Source: Desulfobacterium sp. (GTDB lineage Bacteria; Desulfobacterota; Desulfobacteria; Desulfobacterales; Desulfobacteraceae). Taken from it: a DNA stretch of 64,000 nucleotides. Every line of letters begins with the position of its first letter. Positions within the stretch are counted from its first letter, which is position 1. The stretch spans positions 30,605 to 94,604 of the forward strand of contig JAEINR010000015.1 in assembly GCA_016342325.1 (NCBI GenBank), given 5' to 3'. Both the position numbers and the translations under genes were made by a program. Under the pieces are notes generated by a model, which worked only from the letters and a program-made list of their open reading frames with translations, did not search any database and had not been told where the DNA came from. Below are positions 46,046 to 55,291 of the stretch, one piece after another.

Positions 46046-47299
46046 TCAACGGATGCGTTTGATGTCTGCTCCCAGGGCTGAGAATTTCTTTTCCAGGGCC
46101 TCATACCCCCTGTCGATGTGATAGACCCGGTGGATGGTGGTCACCCCCCTGGCAACAAGCCCTGCAATCACAAGTGAAGCACTGGCTCTCAGGTCCGACG
46201 CCATCACCTCCGCCCCGGAGAGATTCGCAACCCCCCGCACCCTGGCGTAGTTCCCCCCGGAGACCGTAATATCAGCTCCCATTCTCTGGAGTTCGTTAAC
46301 GTGCATGAACCGGTTTTCAAATATGGTTTCATGGATCACGCTGTTGCCCTGGGCAATGGTCATGAGCACCATGAACTGGGCCTGCATATCCGTGGGAAAC
46401 CCTGGATAGGGAAGCGTCTTGATGTCGGTGCTTACAATCCCCCGGTCACCTTTCACCCTCACCCCCTGGTCAAAGATCTCCACCGAGGCGCCTGTCTGGC
46501 GGAGCTTGTTGATGATGCCGCCCATGTTCTCGGGATCACATCCCAGGACCTGCACATCCCCCCCCGTAGCCGCTGCCGCCACCATAAAGGTACCGGCCTC
46601 GATCCTGTCCGGAATCACCTCAACGGTTGCGGGCTTGAGCGCTTCAACCCCGTTAATGGTGATGACTGCGGTGCCGGCCCCTTTCACATCCGCACCCATC
46701 CGGTTGAGGGCATCGGCCAGGGCCAGAATTTCAGGCTCCCTGGCGCAGTTTCTCAGCACAGTGGTTCCGGTGGCAAGGGTTGCGGTCATCATGAGGTTTT
46801 CGGTTCCCGTTACCGTTGGCAGATCAAAGTAAACTTCATTCCCGATCAACCTGTCGACCCTGGCATCGATGTAGCCGTGCTCGATCTCGATGGTCGCCCC
46901 AAGGGCCTCAAGCCCCTTGAGGTGCATGTCCACAGGCCTTGCTCCGATGGCGCACCCGCCCGGAAGGGAAACCCTTGCATGGCCAAACCGCGCCAACAAA
47001 GGCCCCAGTACCAGAATGGAGGCACGCATCTTCCTGACAAGGTCGTAGGCCGCCTCGACTTTATTAATTCCGGAACCATCGATCCTGACCCTGCCGTCAC
47101 CATCCTCACAGGTGGCCCCCAGATCCTCAAGGAGCAGTTTGATGCTTCGGATATCCATAAGATCCGGGACATTGGTGAATTCCGTGACTCCGTTTACCAG
47201 TATGGATGATGCGAGCAGGGGAAGCGCCGCATTTTTCGCACCACTGATTCGGACCTCGCCTGCCAATCTGTTTCCGCCGTTTATCTCTATCTTATCCAT
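46046..47299 (-). CDS. murA: UDP-N-acetylglucosamine 1-carboxyvinyltransferase MurA
   Basis: This 417-residue enzyme transfers enolpyruvate to UDP-GlcNAc, the first committed step of peptidoglycan synthesis. The N-terminus ([20 protein letters not shown]) and the fosfomycin-binding loop [16 protein letters not shown], including the catalytic Cys, are standard, as are [18 protein letters not shown] and the C-terminal [20 protein letters not shown]. The length is normal. It is encoded on its own on the minus strand between comEC and mtgA. Its product serves the same pathway as mtgA, and the LppC-like gene farther away may also. Confidence 0.96.
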   Translation of the reverse strand: MDKIEINGGNRLAGEVRISGAKNAALPLLASSILVNGVTEFTNVPDLMDIRSIKLLLEDLGATCEDGDGRVRIDGSGINKVEAAYDLVRKMRASILVLGPLLARFGHARVSLPGGCAIGARPVDMHLKGLEALGATIEIEHGYIDARVDRLIGNEVYFDLPTVTGTENLMMTATLATGTTVLRNCAREPEILALADALNRMGADVKGAGTAVITINGVEALKPATVEVIPDRIEAGTFMVAAAATGGDVQVLGCDPENMGGIINKLRQTGASVEIFDQGVRVKGDRGIVSTDIKTLPYPGFPTDMQAQFMVLMTIAQGNSVIHETIFENRFMHVNELQRMGADITVSGGNYARVRGVANLSGAEVMASDLRASASLVIAGLVARGVTTIHRVYHIDRGYEALEKKFSALGADIKRIR

Positions 47300-47349
47300 C
47301 GATATTTAAACCAATCTTTGTATTTTAGTATGTTTAATTGCTTAGCTCC

Positions 47350-47417
47350 GATTCTCGTATTATTTTGGCAAGAGAATCAGAAATTTTTTTGGATTCCAGC
47401 TTGTCCAGGTTAGAAAA
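47350..47417 (+). repeat. ~66-nt dispersed repeat, copy B (between murA and mtgA)
   Basis: The copy contains TTGGCAAGAGAATCA, a T-rich spacer and TTGTCCAGGTTAG. GATTCTC at the front and GAGAATC form a 7-bp stem in this copy. It lies in the 173-base gap between two minus-strand genes, in the direction opposite to them. Confidence 0.75.
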
Positions 47418-47472
47418 TGCCTGTTTATGGCTGGTCAGGATATATCAACCCCCAAAAAATTGCAATGAAGGA

Positions 47473-48141
47473 TTACAGCAGGGGCATGGCTTTCATGTGC
47501 CTTAGGATTCGTCGTTGCCTCGCCTTTAGATAGGGGGTCGGCCTTTTTACGGACCACTTATGGGGACTCGGGAGAATGGCTGTCATCAGTGCAGCCTGGT
47601 CGGGAGTCAAGGCTGCTGCACTGCAGGAGAAGTAGCGATTCGCTGCGGCCTCGGCACCCACGATCCCCACTCCCCAGTCCACCGTGTTGAGATAGATCTC
47701 CAGGATTCTATGCTTATCCCAGCAACACTCCATGAGAACCGTGTAATAGGCTTCAACCATCTTTCTTCCAACGCTCCTGCTGGGCAGAAGGAATACGGAT
47801 CGTGCCGCCTGCATGGTGATGGTGCTGGCGCCCCGGATCTTGCGCTTGGAAATTACATCCCTTGCCGCCTGCCTGATCTCGGTAAAATCAAATCCATGGT
47901 GAAAGAGAAATCTCTGGTCCTCGGCGGCCATCACCGCCCTGCGCAAATGGGGGGAGATCTCGTCCAGGTCCCGCCATATGTATAGGGCAGGACGATGGGG
48001 TTTCTCCTCCATCCAGTGCCGAGCCCTTTCCCAGGCCATGGTCATGGTAGCGGGAGGATCCATGAATCTCACCACCACCACCTGGAGTATAGACACGCCG
48101 ACCAGCAGGACCAAAACCACCAGCACAAACTTTTTCAACAA
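47473..48141 (-). CDS. mtgA: Monofunctional peptidoglycan glycosyltransferase MtgA
   Basis: The 222-residue enzyme has a single N-terminal membrane anchor (KKFVLVVLVLLVGVSILQVVV) and a GT51 glycosyltransferase domain with the expected motifs: RRAVMAAEDQRFLFHHGFDF, containing the catalytic Glu; RGASTITMQAARSVFL; and ILEIYLNTVDWGVGIVGAEA. It polymerises lipid II into glycan strands without crosslinking. The start overlaps the end of the YheU-like gene by seven bases, so they share an operon. No transpeptidase domain is present, as expected for MtgA. Confidence 0.94.
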   Translation of the reverse strand: MLKKFVLVVLVLLVGVSILQVVVVRFMDPPATMTMAWERARHWMEEKPHRPALYIWRDLDEISPHLRRAVMAAEDQRFLFHHGFDFTEIRQAARDVISKRKIRGASTITMQAARSVFLLPSRSVGRKMVEAYYTVLMECCWDKHRILEIYLNTVDWGVGIVGAEAAANRYFSCSAAALTPDQAALMTAILPSPHKWSVKRPTPYLKARQRRILRHMKAMPLL

Positions 48142-48377
48142 AACAACCCCTTTATCCTGGGATCCTCTTTGTTAAAAATGTTGCAGGTCTCAGACGCTTC
48201 ATCAAACACAATAAACGCATTTCCCGACTTGAGCTGCTTGTACACCTGGCCCAACTTCGTCTCCAGGGTCAACTCAACCGCTCCGTAATCGGTACTCTCC
48301 CGTGTCACAAACTCCTCGACAAGTCCTGCAAGGGCTTCGGAACTCAATTGATCGTGGGGAATCTTAACTGCCGCCAT
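48135..48377 (-). CDS. YheU/UPF0270-like small protein
   Basis: This protein of 80 residues starts MAAVKIPHDQLSSEALAGLV and contains EFVTRESTDYGAVE, both close to the small UPF0270/YheU family, whose function is unknown. The start at 48377 is chosen because it reproduces the family N-terminus; the open frame extends 17 codons further up. The gene overlaps mtgA by seven bases and is translated first. It has no signal peptide and probably stays in the cytoplasm. Confidence 0.85.
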   Translation of the reverse strand: MAAVKIPHDQLSSEALAGLVEEFVTRESTDYGAVELTLETKLGQVYKQLKSGNAFIVFDEASETCNIFNKEDPRIKGLFC

Positions 48378-48472
48378 CCGCCTCCTTTTCAAACCAGGTC
48401 CAATGTTAAATTGTCTTCTAAAAACCATAAAACGAACCTAAAATCAAGCAATAAGGAGTCCGCATAGGGAGA

Positions 48473-48510
48473 GACGCCCACGGACGGGGGGACGGGACGG
48501 GGGACGCCCA
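48473..48510. repeat. Short REP-like repeat, GACGCCCA twice
   Basis: GACGCCCA occurs at 48473-48480 and 48503-48510, separated by a G/C-rich run (CGGACGGGGGGACGGGACGG). The second copy is followed by TAAAATTATAAG. The arrangement resembles REP-type elements linked with RAYT transposases, which I recall but could not check. No transposase gene is nearby. Confidence 0.4.
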
Positions 48511-48716
48511 TAAAATTATAAGTTTCTTTTTCAGGCTCCCTTACTCTGAACATTATGCCAACACAATCGACACTAATTATCCCGGGCATATCCTTAAATC
48601 ATTGCCCCGGGATCGAACTCATTTTCTACACATTTCATTCCCTGCGTCCTGGCCGTGGGCACGTATCCCCCCTTGACAAACGTGCTCATTTAGTGGCTTA
48701 TAGATTTCGCAAGTAA

Positions 48717-49940
48717 ATGAACATGAAACCGATGGGGAAAACCATGAAACATCTGCTGAGCATGATGGCCGCACTCCTGATCCTTTTTTATGCCGCTCTG
48801 TCCTGTGCCCAAGACTGGGACGACATCCTGAAACAAGCCCAGGGCCAGACCGTCTATTTCAATGCCTGGGGCGGGTCCCAGGCGATTAATGACTACATAT
48901 CCTGGGCCGCGAAAGAGGCCAAAAAAGAGTTCGGCATCAAAGTGGTTCATGTGAAGGTCACAGACCTTGGGGAGGTGGTCAGCCGGGTTCTGGTGGAAAA
49001 ATCCACAGGCAGAAAGGACAAGGGCAGTGTAGACCTCATGTGGATCAACGGGGAAAACTTCAAGGCCATGAAGAAAAACCATCTTCTTTACGGTCCCTTC
49101 ACCCAAAAGCTGCCCAACTACCCCCTTGTGGATACGGAAAACAAACCAACAACCCTGTTTGATTTCACCGTACCCGTGGACAACATGGAAGCCCCATGGG
49201 GCATGGCCCTGCTGGTGTTTCAATATGATACCCGAAGAATCAACATGCCCCCCGGAAGTATGGAAGAGCTCCTGGCCCTGGCCCAAAAGCATCCCGGACG
49301 GGTCACCTACCCGGCTCCGCCCAGCTTTTACGGCACCACCTTTATCAAGCAGGCCCTCCTGGAACTGACGGACACGCCGGATGCCCTGAACATGCCGGTT
49401 TCCAAGGCAGACTTTGCCAGAGTTACCGCCCCGTTATGGCGGTTCCTGGACCGGCTGAATCCCTTGATGTGGCGAAAGGGCAAGGTCTTTACCAAGGGGG
49501 CCCCCGCCATGAAGCAACTGCTCAATGACAGCGAGATTTTCATCTCCCTGAGCTTCAACCCCAACGATGCTGCCAATGCCATCGCAAACGGTGAACTTCC
49601 CGGATCCATACGAACCTACGTTCACCGATCCGGCACCATCGGCAACACCCACTTCCTGGGGATTCCCTATAACGCATCAGCTGTGGAAGGGGCCATGGTG
49701 TTTGCCGATTTCCTCCTCTCCCCCCGGGCCCAGGCCCGGAAATCAGACCCGGAAATCTGGGGAGATCCCACGGTCCTGAACCTGTCACGGCTCACCCCCG
49801 GGGACCGTGCCCTGTTTGAAAAAATAGCGATTCCCACAGCCAGTCTGCCCCCGGCAGCGCTTTCAAAAGTGCTTCCCGAACCCCATGCCAGCTGGGTCGA
49901 GGCCCTGGAAAAGGCTTGGCAGATCCGGTATAGCAAATAA
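48717..49940 (+). CDS. YnjB-like ABC transporter substrate-binding protein
   Basis: This 407-residue protein has a signal peptide (MMAALLILFYAALSCAQ) and the YnjB pattern: VYFNAWGGSQAINDYISWAA, then VDLMWINGENFKAMKKN and APWGMALLVFQYD. YnjB-type proteins bind an unknown substrate for the YnjCD transporter. The gene begins an operon ynjB-ynjC-ynjD-ynjF with tight spacing. Two alternative starts (48744 and 48717) lie in frame; the later one gives a more compact signal peptide. No canonical promoter with good spacing could be found, though TTGACA lies at 48673. Confidence 0.88.
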   Translation: MNMKPMGKTMKHLLSMMAALLILFYAALSCAQDWDDILKQAQGQTVYFNAWGGSQAINDYISWAAKEAKKEFGIKVVHVKVTDLGEVVSRVLVEKSTGRKDKGSVDLMWINGENFKAMKKNHLLYGPFTQKLPNYPLVDTENKPTTLFDFTVPVDNMEAPWGMALLVFQYDTRRINMPPGSMEELLALAQKHPGRVTYPAPPSFYGTTFIKQALLELTDTPDALNMPVSKADFARVTAPLWRFLDRLNPLMWRKGKVFTKGAPAMKQLLNDSEIFISLSFNPNDAANAIANGELPGSIRTYVHRSGTIGNTHFLGIPYNASAVEGAMVFADFLLSPRAQARKSDPEIWGDPTVLNLSRLTPGDRALFEKIAIPTASLPPAALSKVLPEPHASWVEALEKAWQIRYSK

Positions 49941-49979
49941 GGTTTTCCGTGACATTCACCCCACAGATGTGCCCGTGGG

Positions 49980-51815
49980 ATGCCTTTGACCCGCAAGCAG
50001 CACGAACGGCTTGCTAACGTCGTGACATTCACGCCACATATGCGCCCAGGAAATCCCCCCAAAGCCCGGGCAGACCTCCCCGACCAGGCCGACCAGGGAA
50101 TCTCTTCCGGGACCGGGATGGGCACGTTTCTCCTGTTGTTTCCCGGGAGCGTCTTTTTCACCTTTCTCGTCACGGTGGGGGCCGGTCTTTGGGGAACCTG
50201 GCTTCCCTCCCTGGGCTATCTTCCGGCCATGGGCAAAACCACCTTGACCCTCCACCCCTGGACCGAGCTGTTCAACCATCCGGCAATCGGGGGAGCCGTC
50301 AGGTCCACACTGGTTTCAGGCTGGGGAACTGCCCTGGGAGCCTTTCTTCTGTCCGGGCTCCTGTTTGCCATGAATTACGGAAGCCGAACCTGGGGTGTTA
50401 TGGAAAAAATGCTGGCACCAATCCTGTCCGTGCCCCATGCAGCCTTTGCCATCGGCCTTTCTTTTCTAATTTCGCCTGGGGGATGGCTTGTGCGAATGGT
50501 CTCGCCGGGACTTACGGGGGTTGACCTGCCCCCGGCCTGGGTGATCCCAAAGGATCCCCAGGGTCTCAGCCTGATGATCGCCCTGGTTCTCAAGGAAACC
50601 CCGTTTATGATCCTGGTCATGGCCGGGGCCCTCCAGCAGATCGATTACAACGCCACCATGGCAGTGGGCCGAAGCCTTGGATACCGGCCGGCCCAGGTCC
50701 GGCTAAAAATTCTTCTCCCCCAGCTGTTTCCCCACATGCGGCTCTCCCTTTACGCAGTGATCGCCTACTCCCTGTCCGTGGTGGATATGTCCATGATTCT
50801 CGGCCCCACCACGCCGCCCACCTTACCGGTGCTGGTAGTTCAATGGTTTAACGACCCCATGCTGGAGACAAGGCTCATGGGGGCTGCCGGGGCCACCCTG
50901 CTACTGGGAATGGTTCTTGGAAGCCTTTTGCTTGCCTATATTTTAGAAAAGGCGATCATCCGATGCTTTGAATGGCGTGTGGCTAACGGCAGGAGAGAAA
51001 CCCTGCTCTCGCCCATGACACCCGTGGGACGCACACTCCTGATGGGGGGGATGACGGTTTTCACCCTGACAATGGTGATCCTCGTGATCTGGTCCTTTAC
51101 ATGGCAATGGCCATTTCCGGAAGTTTTGCCGGCGCAATGGTCCTTCAGGTTCTGGGAAAAAAGCATCCACGACCTGGGCTCACCCATGGGCACAACCCTT
51201 ATAACAGGACTTGCCGCAACAATGGCCGGCCTTGTGCTGACCATCGGCTGTCTGGAATATGAGGCAACCCTTTCAAAAACGATTGCCATCAATCGTTATA
51301 AAAAGTGCATGTCCATCATCTACCTGCCCCTGCTCCTGCCCCAGGTGGCATTTATTTTCGGCGTCCAGATGCTGCTGACCTGGTTTCACCTGGACGCAAG
51401 TGCAACAGGACTTATCTGGTCCCATCTCATCTTTGTGCTGCCCTATATTTTCCTGACCCTGGGATCCGTCTACCGCAGCTTTGACAGAAGAATCATGACC
51501 ACAGCCACACTCCTGTGCGGCTCTCCCATGAAAGCCTTTTTAAAGGTGAAACTTCCCATGCTCCTGCGGCCCATTCTCTTCTCATTTGCCGTGGGGATTT
51601 CCGTGAGCGTGGCACAATATATCCCGACCCTGTTTATCGGGGCTGGCAGATTTTCAACCATCACCACGGAGGTGGTGGCCCTGGCCAGCGGTTCGGACCG
51701 GCGTGTGGCCGCAGTCTACGCCCTGTACCAACAGCTGATTCCCATGGGAGTCTATCTGTTGGCCATATTTGTACCAAAACTGATGTTTATCAACCGAAAG
51801 CGGATGCAGAGATGA
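49980..51815 (+). CDS. YnjC-like ABC transporter permease, two fused units
   Basis: This 611-residue membrane protein has two permease halves in tandem, each with about six helices. The loops that touch the ATPase are AVGRSLGYRPAQVRLKILLPQLFP in the first half and TLLCGSPMKAFLKVKLPMLLRP in the second, both resembling the EAA motif of thiamine/iron-type permeases. YnjC of E. coli is about 510 residues, so the first ~50-60 residues may not be translated; ATGs at 50040 and 50118 are alternatives. It is followed by the ATPase gene. In the first 100 bases a 27-base motif repeats. Confidence 0.85.
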   Translation: MPLTRKQHERLANVVTFTPHMRPGNPPKARADLPDQADQGISSGTGMGTFLLLFPGSVFFTFLVTVGAGLWGTWLPSLGYLPAMGKTTLTLHPWTELFNHPAIGGAVRSTLVSGWGTALGAFLLSGLLFAMNYGSRTWGVMEKMLAPILSVPHAAFAIGLSFLISPGGWLVRMVSPGLTGVDLPPAWVIPKDPQGLSLMIALVLKETPFMILVMAGALQQIDYNATMAVGRSLGYRPAQVRLKILLPQLFPHMRLSLYAVIAYSLSVVDMSMILGPTTPPTLPVLVVQWFNDPMLETRLMGAAGATLLLGMVLGSLLLAYILEKAIIRCFEWRVANGRRETLLSPMTPVGRTLLMGGMTVFTLTMVILVIWSFTWQWPFPEVLPAQWSFRFWEKSIHDLGSPMGTTLITGLAATMAGLVLTIGCLEYEATLSKTIAINRYKKCMSIIYLPLLLPQVAFIFGVQMLLTWFHLDASATGLIWSHLIFVLPYIFLTLGSVYRSFDRRIMTTATLLCGSPMKAFLKVKLPMLLRPILFSFAVGISVSVAQYIPTLFIGAGRFSTITTEVVALASGSDRRVAAVYALYQQLIPMGVYLLAIFVPKLMFINRKRMQR

Positions 51816-51837
51816 CCTTCTTTAATTTCTTAACAAT

Positions 51838-51903
51838 GATTTCGCGTTATGTTGGCAAGAGAATCATAAAACTTTTTTGCTCCGGTTTGTCCAGGTTAGG
51901 AGA
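51838..51903 (+). repeat. ~66-nt dispersed repeat, copy C (upstream of ynjD-like gene)
   Basis: The copy has TTGGCAAGAGAATCA, a T-rich spacer and TTGTCCAGGTTAGGAGA, whose last bases act as the Shine-Dalgarno sequence of the ATPase gene starting at 51910. As in copy A, the element runs into the start of a gene in the same orientation. Confidence 0.75.
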
Positions 51904-51909
51904 ATAAAA

Positions 51910-52542
51910 ATGTCACTGGAACTGAAACATGTACAAATAACCCGCAAGGGGCAGGCCCTGTTCGCGCCCATCTGTCTTAACATCTTCCCGGGGGAAACCG
52001 CCACGGTCATGGGCGCCAGCGGATGCGGAAAATCCACCCTCCTTTCCGCCATCTGCGGCAGCCTTTCCAGGGAGTTTAGGCTCAAGGGGGAAATTCTGCT
52101 GAAAGGTCATTCCATCAACCCCGTCCCCATGGAACGGAGAAACATCGGCATTCTCTTCCAGGACGACCTGCTGTTTCCCCACATGAGCATCGGAAGCAAC
52201 CTGGCCTTTGCCCTTCCCCCAGGAATGCCACGGTATCTGCGGGATGAAAAGGTGAAGCATGCCCTGGGCCAGGCCGGACTTGAAGGATTTGAAGATCGGG
52301 ATCCGGCAACCCTTTCCGGTGGACAGCGGTCCCGGGCAAGTCTGCTGAGGACCCTGCTTGCCCGTCCAAAAGCCCTGCTCCTGGATGAACCGTTCTCCAG
52401 GCTGGACCACGGACTCAAGGGGCAGATCAGGGAATTTGTGTTCGACCAGGTGAAAAAGATGAACATCCCTGCCCTTCTGGTCACCCACGACCCCGGGGAC
52501 ATGGCCGAAGGACCCCTCATCGACCTTACCACCCATAGATAA
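51910..52542 (+). CDS. YnjD-like ABC transporter ATPase
   Basis: This 210-residue ATPase has Walker A GASGCGKSTLLSAICG, the signature TLSGGQRSRASLLRTLLA and Walker B ALLLDEPFSRLDHG, with the H-loop in LLVTHDPGDMA. The start at 51910 follows AGGAGA, which is part of repeat copy C. It should power the YnjBC transporter encoded just upstream. It is short for the family and lacks a C-terminal regulatory domain, as YnjD does. Confidence 0.92.
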   Translation: MSLELKHVQITRKGQALFAPICLNIFPGETATVMGASGCGKSTLLSAICGSLSREFRLKGEILLKGHSINPVPMERRNIGILFQDDLLFPHMSIGSNLAFALPPGMPRYLRDEKVKHALGQAGLEGFEDRDPATLSGGQRSRASLLRTLLARPKALLLDEPFSRLDHGLKGQIREFVFDQVKKMNIPALLVTHDPGDMAEGPLIDLTTHR

Positions 52543-52553
52543 AGGAACCCGAC

Positions 52554-53195
52554 ATGCTGGACCCCTGGACAACAAAACTGGTAAGACCTCCCTTGAAATT
52601 CCTGGCCCACCTGGCTTACCAGATGGGGATCTCCCCGGATCAGATCACGCTTACAGGATTTCTGACCGGCATGGCCGCTGTTCCCATGCTCTATCTTCAT
52701 GAATACACGGCGGCCCTGGTGCTGATCCTCATCAATCGGATCCTGGACGGAATGGACGGTGCCCTGGCAAGGATGAAAACCCCCACGGATGCAGGGGGAT
52801 TCCTGGACATCACCCTGGATTTTATCTTTTACCCGGCGGTGGTGTTTGGATTCGCACTGGCAGATCCCGGAAAAAACGCCATGGCGGCCGCAGCCCTCAT
52901 CTTTTCATTCATCGGCACCGGCACAAGCTTCCTTGCCTTTGCAGCCATGGCGGAAAAATCCCAAATCAAAAGCATCACCTACCCCCACAAGTCCCTTTAT
53001 TACCTGGGGGGAATCACGGAAGGCACGGAAACCATCATCCTGTTTGTTCTCATGTGCCTTTTTCCGGACCGGTTCACGGTTATGGCCTGGGGCTTTACCG
53101 GTCTGTGCTGGCTCACCACCCTCCTGCGGGTGATGGGGGGATACCTGACATTGAAAAAAAACACACCGGCAGATACTTATAGAAAATTTCTATAA
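52554..53195 (+). CDS. YnjF-like CDP-alcohol phosphatidyltransferase
   Basis: The 213-residue membrane protein has the complete CDP-alcohol phosphotransferase motif: DGMDGALARMKTPTDAGGFL, followed by D and three residues later D (ITLD), i.e. DGxxARx8GxxxDxxxD. Multiple hydrophobic helices follow. It transfers a phosphoalcohol from a CDP-linked donor to an acceptor, in a membrane lipid or polar-head step. E. coli YnjF belongs to the same family and is encoded near ynjBCD, which supports the assignment. It starts 12 bases after the ATPase stop. Confidence 0.88.
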   Translation: MLDPWTTKLVRPPLKFLAHLAYQMGISPDQITLTGFLTGMAAVPMLYLHEYTAALVLILINRILDGMDGALARMKTPTDAGGFLDITLDFIFYPAVVFGFALADPGKNAMAAAALIFSFIGTGTSFLAFAAMAEKSQIKSITYPHKSLYYLGGITEGTETIILFVLMCLFPDRFTVMAWGFTGLCWLTTLLRVMGGYLTLKKNTPADTYRKFL

Positions 53196-53295
53196 GTACG
53201 GAACTTTTAATTACGATTATTGATTTGACTTAAAACTATGAACTTTCAATAATTATCCTTTTCCAATTCATAGACGATGTCAATACAGGTGACCA

Positions 53296-53988
53296 TTGAA
53301 ACATAAAATGTCCATACTGGGTGTTCTAACTGGCTTTATCCTCATTTGCTTTTTTGTAAAACCCATACGGGACACCATTGAGCAGCTGTTCTTTCTCTTT
53401 GGCATGTATGATGTGGATTACATTAAAGGGTATATTCTTTCCTTTGGCATATGGGCCCCCATGGTCTCTTTTTTTTTGATGCTCTTTCAATCGGTTGTGG
53501 CACCCCTTCCTGCCTTTTTAATCACATTTTCCAATGCCGCTCTTTTTGGCTGGATCAAGGGCGCGATCCTCTCATGGTCAAGCGCCATGGCCGGGGCGGC
53601 GCTCTGCTTCTTCATCGCCAAATGGTTTGGCAGAGCACTTGTTGAGAAGTTTACATCCCGACCGGCCCTTGAGAATATCGATGATTTTTTTAAGAGATAT
53701 GGCCCGTATGCCATCCTCATTGCAAGGCTGCTTCCCTTTGTCTCATTTGATATTGTCAGCTATGCCGCCGGATTGACGTCCATGGGTTTCTGGTCCTTTT
53801 TCTGGGCCACCGGTGTGGGTCAGCTGCCGGCAACCCTGATTTATTCATATGCAGGAAAAATGCTTGTGGGAGGCGCCCATAAATTTGTCATGGGACTATT
53901 ACTCCTCTTTGCCTTGAGTATCCTTACGCTCCTGCTCAAGAAGATATGGACCAGTAAAAAACCTGAACAGGCTCAGACACAGATATAG
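53296..53988 (+). CDS. TVP38/TMEM64 (DedA-like, YdjX/YdjZ-type) membrane protein
   Basis: The 230-residue membrane protein has the SNARE-associated/TVP38 pattern: VAPLPAFLITFSNAALFG, then GAALCFFIAKWFGR and ARLLPFVSFDIVSYAAGLT. Proteins of this class resemble phospholipid scramblases, and in E. coli YdjX and YdjZ are encoded next to ydjY and the ynj genes. That gene order is preserved here: ynjF, TVP38 and an Fe-S protein. The start is uncertain: TTG 53296 or ATG 53308, and the ribosome-binding site AGGTGA fits neither well. Confidence 0.85.
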   Translation: MKHKMSILGVLTGFILICFFVKPIRDTIEQLFFLFGMYDVDYIKGYILSFGIWAPMVSFFLMLFQSVVAPLPAFLITFSNAALFGWIKGAILSWSSAMAGAALCFFIAKWFGRALVEKFTSRPALENIDDFFKRYGPYAILIARLLPFVSFDIVSYAAGLTSMGFWSFFWATGVGQLPATLIYSYAGKMLVGGAHKFVMGLLLLFALSILTLLLKKIWTSKKPEQAQTQI

Positions 53989-54037
53989 AAAAGCCAAGGA
54001 GAAAATACAGGAGCAATGCGAACGCTTCTGAAACGCC

Positions 54038-55240
54038 ATGAATACCCTTACAAAGGAATGCGTTAGCTGCAATATCTGCGTCAAAGAATGCGCATTCCTT
54101 AAAAAATATGGAAATCCCGGGACCATTGCCCATGATTTATCCGCAGGCAATCTCCATGAACGCATCTCTTTTGAGTGCAGCCTCTGTGGCTTGTGTACCT
54201 CCCTCTGTCCTAAAGATATAGATCCCTGCGCCGCCTTCCTCGGCCTGCGCCGCAAGGTGTTTGCGGCAACAGGAGAGGTGCTGCCGGAACACCGGGGGAT
54301 TCTGGCCTATGAAAAAAAAGGACTTTCCAACAGATTCTCCCTCTGCAAACTGCCAAAAGCATGTTCCACCGTATTTTTCCCGGGGTGCACCTTTACCGGC
54401 ACAAGGGCTGCAAGGACCAAACAGGTATATGCATGGCTCAGGCAGGAGATTCCAAACACCGGTATTGTGCTTGACTGCTGCACCAAACCCTCCCACGACC
54501 TTGGCAGGGACGTTTTTTTTAACACCCACTTTTCTGCAATGGAGAATTTCCTGGTCGGCAATGGTGTTCAAAAAGTTATAACCGCCTGTCCAAACTGCTA
54601 CAAGGTCTTTTCCACATACGCACAGAAACTAAAAACAGAGTCCATTTATGAAATCCTTGCTGAAAAAGGATTAATGACTACAGGCAAAATATCGGGCCGG
54701 GTGACCATCCATGACCCCTGCGTCACACGATTTGAGACAGGCCTCCATGACAGTGTAAGAAAACTTGTCAAAGATCAGGGTCTTAAGATTAAAGAGATGG
54801 AACACTGCCGGGAAAAGACAACCTGCTGCGGTGAAGGGGGATCGGCTTTTTCCGTCACCCCGGATCTTGCGTCCGCCTGGCGTAAGCGCAGGGAAAATGA
54901 GGCCGGAAACAACAGAATCATAACCTATTGTGCCGGGTGTTGCACCTTTCTGGGGAAATCGGTTCAAACGGACCATATCCTGGATCTTCTGTTTGAACCG
55001 GAAAAAACCATGGACGGTTCAGTAAAGACATCAATCCCGCCATTTACCTATCTTGCAAGGATCAATCTTAAAAGGAAATTCAAAAAAAAGAACCGGGAAG
55101 AAATAGTTGCGAAAGACCATTCAACCATGACCCATTCAAAAAAAGTAAAATTCTTCAAAATTCTTACCCTTATCACCCTTGCCTTCCTTGTGGCAGGATA
55201 TGCAAAAACGGATTGGGTATCATTGCTTTTTAATCCGTAA
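54038..55240 (+). CDS. Iron-sulfur CCG-domain protein (HdrD/GlpC-like, YdjY-neighbour type)
   Basis: The 400-residue protein has two N-terminal 4Fe-4S motifs (CVSCNICVKECAF and CSLCGLCTSLCPKDIDPC), then two CCG-type regions: GCTFTGTRAARTKQ and LDCCTKPSHDLG, and later CREKTTCCGEGGSAF and CAGCCTFLG. This is the pattern of heterodisulfide-reductase-like subunits (HdrB/D, GlpC). A membrane helix at the C-terminus (FFKILTLITLAFLVAGY) anchors it. It probably accepts or donates electrons at the membrane; the partner is unknown. It follows the TVP38 gene and ends the ydj/ynj-like block. Confidence 0.85.
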   Translation: MNTLTKECVSCNICVKECAFLKKYGNPGTIAHDLSAGNLHERISFECSLCGLCTSLCPKDIDPCAAFLGLRRKVFAATGEVLPEHRGILAYEKKGLSNRFSLCKLPKACSTVFFPGCTFTGTRAARTKQVYAWLRQEIPNTGIVLDCCTKPSHDLGRDVFFNTHFSAMENFLVGNGVQKVITACPNCYKVFSTYAQKLKTESIYEILAEKGLMTTGKISGRVTIHDPCVTRFETGLHDSVRKLVKDQGLKIKEMEHCREKTTCCGEGGSAFSVTPDLASAWRKRRENEAGNNRIITYCAGCCTFLGKSVQTDHILDLLFEPEKTMDGSVKTSIPPFTYLARINLKRKFKKKNREEIVAKDHSTMTHSKKVKFFKILTLITLAFLVAGYAKTDWVSLLFNP

Positions 55241-55291
55241 TTCCTGTTCTGTTTAAGACCTGAAATCTGCAAGTTCCTGCTCTTCCGCTGT

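Noticed and set aside
48389..48589. 66-residue minus-strand frame before the YheU-like gene
   Set aside because: It spans a G-rich repeat area, has no ribosome-binding site and no recognisable sequence.
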